Below, one piece after another: positions 37,201 through 48,425 of a DNA stretch of 64,000 nt (its first letter is position 1; each line of letters starts with the position of its first letter). The DNA is from Sipunculus nudus. Taxonomy: Eukaryota > Annelida > Sipuncula > Golfingiida > Sipunculidae. Location of the stretch: the NCBI GenBank assembly GCA_026874595.1, contig CM049311.1:19051676-19115675 (forward strand), written 5' to 3'. Under the pieces are notes generated by a model. It ran no database searches, was not told the origin of the DNA, and worked only from the letters and a program-made list of their open reading frames with translations. The position numbers and the translations under genes are program-made.

Positions 37201-37944
37201 CCTCAAAAAATATAAAATAAAATATAATCACTATATGGGATTAAACAGACGCTTGGTACGAAACATGACTAGCTTAATAATTTCACAATTTAAATTTTAA
37301 CTTCTAAATTCACTGTCAGCTGATCCTGGACCTATGCAACATCAACATTAATCCAGGAATACGCCTGGTTAGGTTAGAAAATATATAAAAAGGAATAACG
37401 TTACCGAGAGCTATCAGCATGTCATATTGCATCAAAGGCCCCTTTAAGCTGTTTCTAATCTGTTTCTTTTAACAGTTCCTGAAAGGTTGGGGGAGATGAA
37501 CCTTCCACATATCTAAAATACCTACCGCATTTGTGTCACTGCAAGTAAGTGAATTGTCTGTCATATAATCGTCATCTTCCAACAAAATACATCTCCTGTA
37601 ATCTGTAAGCTAATGAATAACCCGTTCGTTAAACACCTCAAGTCATTATTTCGTCCTTGTATTTTCCAAAAACGTTTAAGTGTTTCTTCAATTTGTTATA
37701 TTATCTGAACATTTCAAAGTAGTTACATTAAAGTAGTTTGATATCTTAGTAATTACTTGTGATGTGTTTTATATTTTGTTTCTCGAGAAAACGTTACGTT
37801 AATTATAGGTGATAGATATTTATGTCTGAGTAACGCAGCATATTCCATTACTTTTGCTCAAAAATGTTTTTGCTTAAGAATATTAAATTTGCTTTAAAAA
37901 ATGAAAATCTGTTGAGTGTCAGCTATGTATAGGATGGTACTCAC
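30697..37944. other. Large intron-like stretch, no firm exon
   Basis: AT-rich sequence with an (AT)n tract at 31229-31269. I scanned for minus-strand exons that would link 37945-38006 to 28964-29037 and found none with good signals. Plus-strand frames at 33436-33750 and 36948-37220 have no support. Confidence 0.4.
31229..31269. repeat. (AT)n microsatellite
   Basis: About 20 AT units, seen directly. Confidence 0.95.
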
Positions 37945-38006
37945 AAATTGGACCGTTCCGTTCCCTAACTGGTAACAAAGTCCAACATGCTTCTCATTGC
38001 ATGCCT
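37945..38006 (-). CDS. Candidate exon with two Cys, phase 1 to 0
   Basis: A minus-strand segment of 62 nt has an excellent acceptor (CTTCTTCTCTTCAG) and donor (GTGAGT). In phase 1 it encodes ACNEKHVGLCYQLGNGTVQF, with two Cys and a possible N-glycosylation site (NGT). Like 28964-29037 it enters in phase 1 and leaves in phase 0. It could therefore replace that exon and splice to 27167, or an intermediate phase 0-to-1 exon exists that I did not find. The signals are as good as those of the firmer exons. The fold is not recognised. Confidence 0.6.
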
Positions 38007-39066
38007 CTGAAGAGAAGAAGATGCTTTGTTATGTTGCTTTCTGAATAAAATGTTTTAAATACGATAACTGCCATGAAACCAAAGTTGATTCATAAATAAT
38101 TTTGTTGGTCACCAAAGGTGTGTTTGAACACAGTAACTTAAGTCACGCATTACGTCAACTTTGAGGTGGTCGTATTTGTGACATTCTTAACCTTGGCCAA
38201 TACCAGGGTTTCAGTATGACACGGTTTTATCTTTAATATATATTTTTTTAACCAAATGTTTACATTAAAGAGCGGTCAACATATATTTAAAATGTGTTTT
38301 GAATGTAGTTGAAACTAAATAACAAAGTATTTATTCATGACTATTTTATCTCATCTGAATATTTTAACTTATTTTGAAAAATATTACTTACTTTTTCTCA
38401 TTTAAAAAATAAATGGATTTACATTTTAATTTAAAATTCTTATTCTTATATAAATTTGCTTTAAATTTGGGAAATAAAGAAAACATGCATTATCATAATT
38501 CGATTCATCTACACTTTTTTCCTGATTTTATAGGCTACAGTGTTTCATGTACTCTCATTGGGTATTTTTCATACATATAATATTTACATAGTTGTAATAC
38601 TGATACTATACAAATATACGATCAGGAAGTCAGTTTAGAATACAGTTTGGGAGCCATGGATTTATATAATGTAATTAATCTGGGAAACGTAGAAATGAAT
38701 CTAACAGATATAAGTGATAAAGAGAAACAAAATAAAATGCACTTGCCTCTGCCCCATTAGTCTTTCATTCAAAAATAAATTAAATCCAGGTGAGATATTA
38801 TTCAGAGAATCAACTGTAATGCAATTGAATCTATGCCAATCTGATAGGTGCTAATTCAAACAGAAGTTTTAGCGTTAAGCAATTGTGTAACAAATAAACA
38901 GAGTATCACTGAACATTTGCATAAACTAAAACTTTCTGGTGAACCTTTGTTGACAAGGAAACAATTCTTTCAACTTATGTTGTGTTCATTTATTTGCGTA
39001 ATTTATTTTCGTTATGACTGAAATATTCAGGCTTTTCATGGAATGACTGATTACACAGCTTGAGTG

Positions 39067-39073
39067 ATATATA

Positions 39074-39123
<50 letters not shown>
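39067..39123. repeat. (AT)n microsatellite
   Basis: Long AT tract with one irregular TTAT near the start. Confidence 0.95.
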
Positions 39124-39126
<3 letters not shown>

Positions 39127-39213
39127 AATACACAAAAGAGTTCAGGTACACAACGGAAAATAAACCGAAATATAGTTAAAAACAAATTTAATAGAATCAC
39201 TTTACAGACTTAC

Positions 39214-39246
39214 CAGGCGTTGTAAGGACAACTGTTGTAGTGACAA
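39214..39246 (-). CDS. Mucin-like mini-exon, phase 1-1 (33 nt)
   Basis: The minus-strand exon lies between TTTCCAG and the consensus donor GTAAGT and encodes VTTTVVLTTP plus shared end codons. It is Thr/Val-rich like the longer modules at 39804 and 50651 and has the same symmetric phase, so it can be included or skipped without changing the frame. It would form part of an O-glycosylated stalk before the C-terminal domain. Confidence 0.6.
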
Positions 39247-39803
39247 CTGGAAATTAATGCATAAATTATTTATTAAGAGACCTCATTCAGTTAAGTTACT
39301 CTATATAACCCAACGGGATGATATGTTTATACTCAATTGTCGCATTGGCACGACAATAAGGGTCTAAGCATTGGTCATCATAATACATGGATTTAAGATT
39401 CAACTAAGTAGGGAGATCAGTGAGGTTAATTACACAAAGTTTCGTGTCATACATATTTATAAACAGCATAACATTAGGAACGAGTGATTTTCAGTATCAA
39501 TTTACTTTGGTTTTTCTCAGTAACCAGTTGCACTCTCTCTGTTAAATTTAGTAAATATCAGGCAATATGTATAATTTTCTTGTTGTTTAAGTGTCAAGAA
39601 AGATGAATTCCTTTAAAGATGAAGATAAAAGTTCACATTGTTTACGTTAAGGGGACTTTATTTCATATTTTCAGACAACTGGTAGAACCTGAAATCCTCC
39701 GCCATCGAATACTTTATGACATCAGTTGAAATAACTCTCATTGTAACTTTTTTATATCAACAAAGAGGACCTGCCTAGGATTACCACTCCAAATTTACTT
39801 TAC

Positions 39804-39863
39804 CTGTTGTTGCTGGAGTTGAGGTTGAAGCAACGGTGGTAGCTTGCGTTGTTGTTGGAGCCA
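39804..39863 (-). CDS. Mucin-like repeat exon, phase 1-1 (60 nt)
   Basis: The acceptor is GTTCTTCAG and the donor GTAAAG. The exon encodes APTTTQATTVASTSTPATT within exactly 60 nt, phase 1-1. The exon at 50651-50710 has the same length, phase and pattern (APTTTPATTVAPTTIPATT), so both derive from exon duplication. Thr, Pro, Ala, Val and Ser make up nearly all residues, as expected for a densely O-glycosylated mucin-type linker. The final G of the exon joins to the GC opening of 28964-29037 to make Gly. Confidence 0.78.
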
Positions 39864-40086
39864 CTGAAGAACAAATCGGAAACAAACATTTTTTTTGGTC
39901 ACCCGTTTTGGCAGACTTTATGTACAGTTTACAATTCTGTATTCTATATAATAATTTATAACACTGTATATGGTGGTACCAGAGCATCTCTGCAATGAAA
40001 TTTTTAAAAAAATGTGTATCATGTGTATAACAGAACAAGTCTCAAAATGAAATGAACAAATGATACAGTAAACCTCACCAATTTAC

Positions 40087-40122
40087 CTATTGCTCTGGAC
40101 TTGTGGACTTGGGTAACACTGG
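40087..40122 (-). CDS. Possible 36-nt exon, phase 1-1
   Basis: Minus-strand CAG acceptor (ATACATGCAG) and donor GTAAAT enclose 36 nt that in phase 1 reads SVTQVHKSRAI. The length and phase fit the cassette set, but the acceptor lacks a clear pyrimidine tract and the sequence is less Thr-rich, so this is tentative. Confidence 0.3.
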   Translation of the reverse strand, partial: PVLPKSTSPEQ

Positions 40123-40648
40123 CTGCATGTATTGTTGTCAGGCTCACATCACGCTAATTTCTTTTAAGAAACGCTATTGCAAATACATTGTCCAGGGGAT
40201 ATAACATTATTCCAAATGTTTCCCAGATTATTATAAAATTAGGCATATCTTTTCGAGCAGCCGACATATAACAGTTGACTACGTCTCTTTTCAAAGTGAT
40301 GCATTATTGATGACATGGGAACACATAGAATATGTTCCTTTAAAACGTTCACCAATGTATCTTTTTTAATGTTAGCGTTGAGATCCGTTCATTTTACTTT
40401 TTTCGGGTCTATATAAACGAGACACTTTAGAAATATAAGAACATGGAAGCATAACTACCTGGAAGCCTTAACAGTCTGTACTTAAAGGTTAATTTTAAAA
40501 CATTTGACATATTTCCTCTCCTGTGAAGACTTGAAATAAATTGATGATAGAATACAATATAATTTTCACTTATCAGTGTACACGCACAACACCAATAACT
40601 CAGCAGAAGCAGAAACTCAAGTAAGAGCTTACTTTTTGTGAACCTTAC

Positions 40649-40672
40649 TTGTTGTAGCTGGTGTCGAACACA
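40649..40672 (-). CDS. Mucin-like micro-exon, phase 1-1 (24 nt)
   Basis: The acceptor is GATTATTCTTCAG and the donor GTAAGG. The 24 nt encodes CSTPATT in phase 1-1, matching the STPATT end of the 39804 module. A very short symmetric exon of this kind would add one repeat tip to the stalk. Confidence 0.55.
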
Positions 40673-42074
40673 CTGAAGAATAATCTGCGAATCAATAGAT
40701 GAGGTGACAAACACTCTATTTACGGTCAAAGGTAAACGGTAACTGTGTGATTCATAATCTGAAATTACCGCCGATGTCACTCTCTTTATCCTTATAATTT
40801 GTCTCTACTCCCTGGGAGGACAGAATCAAAGCAGCCATGTCCGGTGCTAGAAGTTTATTTGATCTACTTCGCCCATGACCATTACCCATTTACTTCTCGG
40901 TCTTTACCCTTGTTGCAAAGACTTTGGCTAGGAGAGTGGGCGTTCCAAATGGTGGGATTACTTATTCAGTATATGCCAAGCAAAGCAGGATTCTGTACAT
41001 ATAGGAGCTATTATTTTTCTAGCAGTATAACATTATTATCATTACAAAGGCGACAATATTGAACAAACGGTTCAAATATTGTGCAACTGCTGCGTCAAAT
41101 GTTACTGCCCATTCAAAACTTAATATATATAGTCTACCATGCAGATTTACACATTGGCATGGCATAAGGTGCTTCATACAACGGTATTTTAATCATAACA
41201 CATCATTCAAACATACAGCCTATTCCTATGAAACCGAACTCGAAAAAAATGAACAACAGAGCTTTATCTGGTACATTATCCGACAAATAAACACATTCAC
41301 GACAGGATCGGACAAATGTAACTTACCTATAGCTGAGAAACTGGAGAAATTTGGTATAATTAGGATGTGATTATCGTGAATATTAAATACAAAATATACA
41401 ACAAATTTTGAGTAAAACAAAAAAAAACCGGATATATCATTTAATAAACTAGTGTGTCCAATTCATTTTGCCTACTTTTCAACTACTATTCAACGGAATA
41501 GAATATCCGATCCTTACTAGCTGCGGATGCTTTTTAATTCCTGTTCACAAGTATCAGCTATTATTGACTTTTTCTTTTAGTATTCGAACAAAAAATACCC
41601 TAGTTGGAAAAAAATAAAAAAATTAACATACTTTTACATTACTTATTCGAATTTCCTTTGACTACTTCTGCAAGGGATAGAACATTCAACCCTTACACTT
41701 CGAGTTGTATTTAGCGTTGCCAGCTATTAATAGTTTCATCAACAGCTCGCGTCTAAAAAAACAGCAGTACCATAATTTCATAATTTCACTACATATTTTT
41801 ACCACTGAAATCAGACACACCAGTGAGAGCAAAATGCATTCCATTCTCACTTTGAGCCGATAATAATGCCGCTGCACGATCATGTCATGCTTTCTGCCCA
41901 GTGTGTTGCCGAGCTCAACCTCGATAAAGAGAAGAAGTACTTATTTGAACAAAAGTTAAACTTATCGAAAATCAAGCTAAGGCTATAGTCACACGTTCCC
42001 GGATTCGGTGTTCCTTGGACATCGTAATTAATCTAACCAAATCATAGTTATACCGTACTCGAACCTAGTGACCC
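40673..42074. other. Presumed intron, no firm exon
   Basis: AT-rich. Plus-strand frames at 40799-41062 and 41059-41370 have no supporting features. A 6-nt minus-strand splice pair near 41330 was not accepted. Confidence 0.4.
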
Positions 42075-42558
42075 GTAGTAAAACCTGATCAAACTTCTTA
42101 AATAAGCCACTTTTCTCGGTCGGGTTTGCGTGCAACACTTTGTCGGGGTCATTCGGGGTGGAAATGGAATCGTAGTAGAAACCAACCGAGCCCTGGTAGA
42201 ACCCTAGTGCCACCGCCATAGCCGTAGTGGCCGTGGGAACCCATAGTTCAACCTTGCGCGAGACGGGACGCTTCCAAAAGAACCTTTTGCTCAGCTCACC
42301 AGGGCAGGACTCAAAGGTTTCACGGTTCTTGTCCTGCCAAGTAGGTTCTAGATACGTTTTGGCTACGGTCGGACTACGATCGATCTAGTTCAGGTACGAC
42401 TGCGCCTTTGCCTACTATAGCTTACTAAGACTACGTTCCCGGTGAACTACGGTTAGCTACATTTTTCGAAGTTTTACAAGGCTTCAGGAGGGTTTAGTAG
42501 GATGTCAGAAGCGTCTGCTACCGTTGGACAAAGTCTGGTGATGGAAATATGGACAAAA
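42075..42558. mobile_element. Dispersed repeat family A, copy 1
   Basis: This ~480-bp GC-richer segment aligns with 57348-57855. Shared blocks include ATCAAACTTCTTAAAT, GTTTGCGTGCAACACTTTGT, GGGACGCTTCCAAAAGAACC and CGTCTGCTAC. On the minus strand a frame with GFYYDSIST, DPDKVLHANPTE and KKFDQ is conserved between copies. A frame shift separates the upstream part in copy 2, and stops interrupt both copies. It may be a remnant of an element-encoded protein. No family recognised. It abuts family B directly at about 42558. Confidence 0.75.
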
Positions 42559-43295
42559 AGACGAAGAGAGCTAGAAGTAGACATTGCTCTCTTAGAATCC
42601 CGTGTTAACTTCTTTTTATCCCAATAAATATTCAAATGATCATACCGAACTCAGATTATGGCTCGATAAAGGGCTAAAAGATAAGGAATCGTAGTAAGTC
42701 GGCTAAAACTCAAGTGCACTGACCTGGACTTAACTAGCCTGGTACATGCTTACATAATGAAGTATAATTACTTCCCTATGACCTAGAATTTTCTAATCAA
42801 TAATTTTTTAAAGGTTCTTGTCTATGAGATGCAGTCAATTATAAGATAACCATTGTGTTATAACCATCTAGAATGGTTCTGCTGCATAATGTTAAGCATG
42901 ATCAGAACTTGCAGCACAGCCTTTTATGAAGAATAAATGACAAAACTGAAATAAAGTTGCATCAGGTTAAAAAAAAGCAATGGTCTTCTTTGATTGTAGG
43001 TTTAAAACCGGTCAAATTACAAATTTCACATCCGACATGAAATCCACGATCCCAGCAACCAATGAATCCATACAATTAACAGTCCTGCAGTCTTAACCAT
43101 TGAAACAATCTTTATCAAAATTGAAAGGAGCGGCCATCTTGGAGGTCTGGTTTCATCCTCACCTTTGCGGAAGACACCCTCGCCAGATTTTCACAATGAT
43201 ATTCAGAGAAGCCAAGTCCATGGAATAAGGAACCACCAGAGCTTATTATGGATAACGAAGGACACGTTTGAATTAAAGAAACGATTTGTTAAAAA
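42558..43295. mobile_element. Dispersed repeat family B, copy 1
   Basis: This ~735-bp segment aligns closely with 62010-62728, from GAGCTAGAAGTA-ACATTGCT through TCATACCGAACTCAGATTAT, AGCATGATCAGAACTT and GCGGCCATCTTGGAG to GAAGGACAC-TTTGAATTAA. The second copy carries small deletions. No coding frame is recognised. Its direct contact with family A here, but 4.2-kb separation from it at 57.9-62.0 kb, suggests one composite element in which this copy lost its middle. Confidence 0.8.
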
Positions 43296-44521
43296 TTAGC
43301 AGCCAGCTTAGATTTAAGGCCATAAAAGTTCAGATAACAAATATGACATCAGATATGCGATCCTCGTCCCAAAAAGCCCCCGCCCCCCCCTAAAAAAAGA
43401 ATACTCTAAACAGTACTGTTGGCAAAACAGTGAAAACAAATGAATTTCAAAATTGCGGATGGCGTCCATTTTTTTTATTTCGGGCTCTGCTTGATTCCGC
43501 CCACATTTTTCACGAAAGACGACCCGACTAATTTTTATTTAATGAATCTTTATGGAAGACAAATTAACTCAGGAACCACTCTTTGCACTCAAGGGTCACC
43601 GAATTGAACTAAATAACCGAATTATTCCCCAAAGATTTTGTTTAAATATTGTTATAAAATGCTTTTAGTTTTTAAACAGGCATTTATCAGCTTCCTGTGC
43701 TCGAAATGAAACAGTAAATAACTTAACTGATTATTCATTTGTATAGATAGGAAGTTTTAAAATGTCCGACTTCCGTTTACATTGATTTGTTCCACCCTGA
43801 TTACACGTTGTGATGTAAATTCACAACCAGCATGATCCATCAAGATATACATGGGCATAGGTGTTGTTAAAATATTGGTAAGTAATGTTAAGAAACTTTT
43901 AGTTGCGTTAAATAGTGATTTTTTCAACACAAAAATGATCATTAACTTATGTATTTGGCCATGAGATGTGATTTTTCAAAATGGCACCCTCCCGTATAAA
44001 TGGACTTGTCCTACGTTGTTTGACACTGGAGAGGCTTAATCAGATTACAGGAGAAATAATAAAAACTTACATATATAAATGAAAAGGCACAACACTCAGC
44101 TTAGTAATAATTGAACATAGATTTGATGATGATGTCGTTGTATGATACATAATTTATTGTATTTTAAGAAGCAGCAGCATCAGCGAAGTGCGTCACTTCT
44201 GTTGGGAAGGTTCTTTGACCTATTTGACTGTGATAATGTAAACCCAGGCATCCACATCACAAGCATTATGCTCTCAAATCTCAATTTCTCTAAATTTTTT
44301 TTTTTAAATATGAAGAAATGCTTCATTTTTTAGTTTGCGTTTTGGCAACACTGGGCATACAGTACAAACAGTAATAAAAATGAATAAGCATTTCCATGTA
44401 TCTCGCCATATAGAAAAGGAGTCCTTTTGTTTGCATTTATTTGTCCCGGCCTGTAAGGTATGTTATAATTTAAACTCAGGCAACCACATAATATAAATTA
44501 TCCTATCAGATATATTGCAGC

Positions 44522-44524
<3 letters not shown>
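43296..44524. other. Non-coding, no gene seen
   Basis: AT-rich with a C-run at 43380-43390. No supportable frame. Confidence 0.4.

Positions 44525-44577
<53 letters not shown>
44525..44577. repeat. (AT)n microsatellite
   Basis: About 26 AT units ending inside the left arm of the adjacent hairpin. Confidence 0.95.
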
Positions 44578-44579
<2 letters not shown>

Positions 44580-44657
44580 TGGTAGGGTATACACAGAAAA
44601 GTGGTTCACAGTCAGTGGGTGAACCCCTTTTCTATGTATACCCTTTCCATCTATATA
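44572..44657. mobile_element. Short foldback (MITE-like) in TA-repeat context
   Basis: Left arm TATATAGATGGTAGGGTATA...GGTTCAC (44572-44609) pairs with GTGAACC...TATACCC and CCATCTATATA (44619-44657). Arms are about 38 bp with only a few mismatches around a 9-nt loop. TA repeats lie directly on the left, as expected for an element that targets TA. No coding capacity. The 12-mer TAGATGGTAGGG at 44576 also occurs in the hairpin at 19938-19949. Confidence 0.75.
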
Positions 44658-44684
44658 AACAAGAAACCAGCATGGCTATTCATA

Positions 44685-44686
<2 letters not shown>

Positions 44687-44775
<89 letters not shown>
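44687..44775. repeat. (TC)n-(TA)n compound microsatellite
   Basis: About 18 TC units pass directly into about 26 TA units. Confidence 0.95.
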
Positions 44776-44778
<3 letters not shown>

Positions 44779-44894
44779 ATGATTAGAATCGAAAAATTCT
44801 AATTGTTATGTAAGAATGATCACGTTAACTCAGGCATCAGATTAGCGACAGCTTGATACTTCAAACGTCGATTTTTGCTTATCTGAAGACGGTA

Positions 44895-46310
44895 GGGTGA
44901 CGCTACAAGCTATTGGGCTGTCTCATCACTGATCCATGGCTTCCTGTTTGTCTGTGGTCGTCCCAACACATCTTCACAAGCTCCAACAACGGCTTCTTTG
45001 AAGTTGGCCCGTCTATTCTCCACTGTTTCTATATCTTCTGTCTAAAGAGCTTGAAAGCGGTTGTGGAGAGAGATCTGAAATGCCTTTTTTGTGTCCTGTT
45101 GCTTCAGTTTCCTGACATTGAACTTTTTCCTTTAGTTGTGGTGTTTCTTTCGTGCAGACAGTCGCATCTTGATCTTGGTGACAACGAGGTGATGGTCTGA
45201 TCCTATGTCTGCGCCACGTCTGACTCTCACATCATGTAGGGAGCTCCGGTAGCGTTGCTTCACCATGATGTGGTCTATCTGGTTCTCTGTTTGGTGATCA
45301 GGGGAGACCCAGGTAACTTTGTGGCAATGCTTGTGTGGAAAAAGCGTGCCTCCGATTACAAGGCTGTTAGTGGTGCAGAAGTCAGCCAGCATCTCTCCAT
45401 TCTCATTCATTTCACCAAGTCCATGTCGTCCCATCTCCCGCTCTCTGTCGGTGTTGTCAGTCCCAACTTTGGCATTCATATCCCCCATCAGGATGAGCAT
45501 GTCCGGTCTTGGAATCTTGTCCAACACTGACTGAAACCGGGCGTAGAAGTTTCCCTTGTCTTCCTCCTCTGCAACGTTGGTGTGGGCGTAGCACATGACA
45601 AGAGACACCTTTTGGAAGCGGGACTCGAACCGTGCGGTAATGACGCGGTCTGACACAGGCTCCCATTCCAGTAGGCTTTTGGCTGCTTGCTCGGACAGAA
45701 GGAGGCCAACTCCAGCTTCATGTCGATCGTCTTCATTCCTGCCAAGGTAAAGCAGTGTCTCTCCAGTCTGTAGTTTGGTCTCTCCATATCCATTCCAACG
45801 GACTTCGCACATGCCCAGAAGTGTGAGATTGTATCTGTGCATCTCCTTCGCCACTTGTGCACATCGTCCGGTCTCCAAAAATGTCCTCACATTCCACGTT
45901 CCTCGTAGGACAGGTCTATGTGATAACAGTCTCGGGGACTTCATCAAGGATGTCTCTGGTCGAAGAGGGGTGATCGGCTCTGCAGCTTCCTGACGGGTTT
46001 GGCTGCAGTGCGTCATAATTCTCCTGGGTGGAGCCCCAGATATCCCAAAAACTAAATGAGTGCAAGTTTTGCTGTTAATGGTTTCTGTAACTAAGGTCTT
46101 TTTCTGTGTGAGGGTAGTTAACCCATCGCACGACCCCGAACCTGGAGGACCAGGGTGTATCGCTTCGTTTTGCCCCTACCCCACAGACCTGTTGAGCCTG
46201 GTTGAACCTGCCAGGGGCCGAAGCCCCTGCCCACATAGCTCTGGGGGTCATTGGAACACACAAGCCGTCCTACCACGTCAAGGTGATACACCAACGGGAC
46301 GGGGCATAGC
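44895..46310 (-). mobile_element. 5'-end portion of RTE-clade non-LTR retrotransposon
   Basis: The minus-strand element begins near 46310 with ATGCCCCGTCCCGTTGGTGT, a GC-rich 5' leader, runs through the endonuclease domain and breaks off near 44900 in the linker before reverse transcriptase. Missing 3' sequence means it was truncated after insertion, because ordinary retrotransposition loses the 5' end instead. It sits in the large intron of the minus-strand mucin-like gene, in the same orientation. Confidence 0.8.
44910..46016 (-). pseudogene. RTE-type apurinic endonuclease, nonsense-damaged
   Basis: The 294-codon frame (45132-46016) carries the endonuclease/exonuclease/phosphatase fold. 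From the N-terminus: GTWNVRTFLETGR (strand with catalytic Asn), LGMCEVRWNG (catalytic Glu), YAHTN, ILMGDMNAKVGTD (catalytic Asp/Asn), HKVTWVSPD, NQIDHIMV and GSDHHLVV (catalytic Asp/His). All key residues are present. The same frame continues after TAA (45132-45134) through FNVRKLKQQDTKKAFQI to TAG at 45042-45044 and TAG at 44910-44912, reaching NRKPWISDETAQ in the linker. No frame shift is needed, only three stops. Endonuclease of this kind nicks target DNA to prime reverse transcription. Host genomes often annotate it as craniofacial development protein 2-like. Confidence 0.9.
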
Positions 46311-47062
46311 AAAAAGTTCAGTAATATTGTTACATGGCAAATGTTATAGATATAAATAATATGTTTTTTTAATAGAACCTGATACCAGCAACTATTCAGT
46401 CCGGAGGGAACGAGGTCCGAAAGGGTACGGTACTACTTCATCGATAATTCCCACTTTGTTCGGTGATTACCAGGCCTAAGAAAAAGCATCATATCTGTAA
46501 ATTTTTTTAATAAAAAATTTGAGTATGCACAGAATATTAAGATGCACGGATTTTTATAAAGATAAAAAAAATACTATAATGCATAATAAGGATGGGTAAC
46601 ATTAATTTTTGTAATTGAAATATTTATCTTAGCGGTAAATATCTAACTTTATTTATCGACATGGTATGGTTCCATTAATGCATGATGTCACCATTTTTAT
46701 GAGGAAATTCAAGGTATGAATCTTAGCTGAGCAGGAGGTTCAATAAAAATGTCTATATCCCGTAGCATCTGCAAGACACCAGGTCACCTCTAGACAGACT
46801 TTTACTTGAAGCCCTAAATGTTTTACATGGCGATAAAGATTGTTTTATATAGTTATTTATCAAAGATTTTACATTCAACGATCTCCTCGCTCCGTACACA
46901 TAATTGAAATTTCTTTTCGAGATCGTTGTAATAGTACAGTAATCCAATTTTGAAGGGAGCAGTTTAGATACCCTTATCATGTACATTATGCATGATTCTG
47001 TTATTAACATAGTGTATAATACTAAACATGATACAAAATCTTAATTTTTTTTGTAACGTAAC

Positions 47063-47130
<68 letters not shown>

Positions 47131-48425
47131 TTTGGATTACTGTACTATTTAGATTACTGTACTGTTACAAAGATCTCGACAAAAAAATCCAATTTTGTGT
47201 ACTGATAGAGCATCCTACATACACTATATGCTGAGAGAGGTAGTCTTTCCGTTATCACTCTTCTTTGTCATAACACCGAGGAATCCCAACCCCCCACCCC
47301 AATCACCCCCCCCCATCACCCCCCCCCCCCCCCCATCGCTTTACCGTGTGAGTCAAGCACGGTCTCCCTACAGAGCTCAGCTCGGGCTGGTATTTACTTT
47401 AACAAATCTCAGGGCTCCTTGGCTTATACTCAGACTCACGCACTGAGCTCTGCTGTCCGAGATTGTGCGCTCACAGATCACAAGAGTCGGTATAATGCAA
47501 AGAATGTAATAAGACTTAAACATATCAATTATTTTACAACGACTTCTACATCTGAAAGGTGACATTTCGCAAGTTATAAATGTATAGATGCGCATTTCCT
47601 CATTAACCTTAACATGTTACGAACTAATGAATATTAGGACTTTTACGTTTATACCTTAATTTTAACGAAGTATAAATATTGAAGCCACTACCACGTTAGT
47701 CTAAAAACATAATGTCTGAATACATTGTTCAAAACATTTGGGAGAATAGTTGTGAAATAGAAAATCCTCATAATCATTTGTTGTAGGTGCTTCAAAATGT
47801 TCTGTGCACATTCAGACATTTTTTAACTGCATAGACTAGCAATAACAGATATAATACTCATGCCCTTGTGTATATGACACCAGACGTGTCTGCATTTGTA
47901 CTTATACTTTTCATAATCTAATCAGGTCATCTATCAGACAAATAATGTTTTTGTATATATGTTACCATATATGTTTTAATTAATTTTATTTACAACCTTC
48001 ATCAGGTCCATACATAAAATACCAAATTATTGTGACTAATTACCCCCCCCCCCCCCCCCTCTAAAAATATTTAGAAAGTAATCGTAAAATTATTTATTTT
48101 CAACGGTAACTATAATTTGATTAGTAATTTGTTATTGTTATTTATTGGGAATTTCGAAATTAAATGTAATTGGAATGATTAGTCTTCAAAGTAATTGACC
48201 CCAATACATAAGGAATCATGTTTCATTGAACACAATGCCCGCTAATCATTTATAGAACTAGAATCCCCATATTCCAATTGCTTTGGGTACCCCCCCCCCC
48301 CAAAAAAAAAAAAAGAATATATACAATTATGTTTGATTAAAACAGTGTATGCTTATTATATACAGAACTAATATATTTCCACCTGTATACTAATATATAT
48401 CAACTAATATATTTCTACTTGTACC
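46311..48425. other. Non-coding, microsatellites and C-runs
   Basis: Contains (AT)n-(GT)n at 47062-47128, a C-rich tract at 47288-47336 and C-runs at 48044-48059 and 48290-48300. Frames over these tracts are low-complexity artefacts. No gene seen. Confidence 0.5.
47062..47128. repeat. (AT)n-(GT)n compound microsatellite
   Basis: About 9 AT units followed by about 24 GT units. Confidence 0.95.

Noticed and set aside
41325-41335. 6-nt minus-strand splice pair (TTTCTCAG / CTATAG / GTAAGT)
   Set aside because: Phase 1-1 is possible, but a 6-nt exon cannot be supported from sequence alone.
45255-45993. Plus-strand frames over the RTE endonuclease
   Set aside because: Antisense shadows of the minus-strand endonuclease, which carries all the catalytic motifs.
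47195-47446. Proline-rich plus-strand frame
   Set aside because: Caused by C-runs at 47288-47336; no splice or start context.
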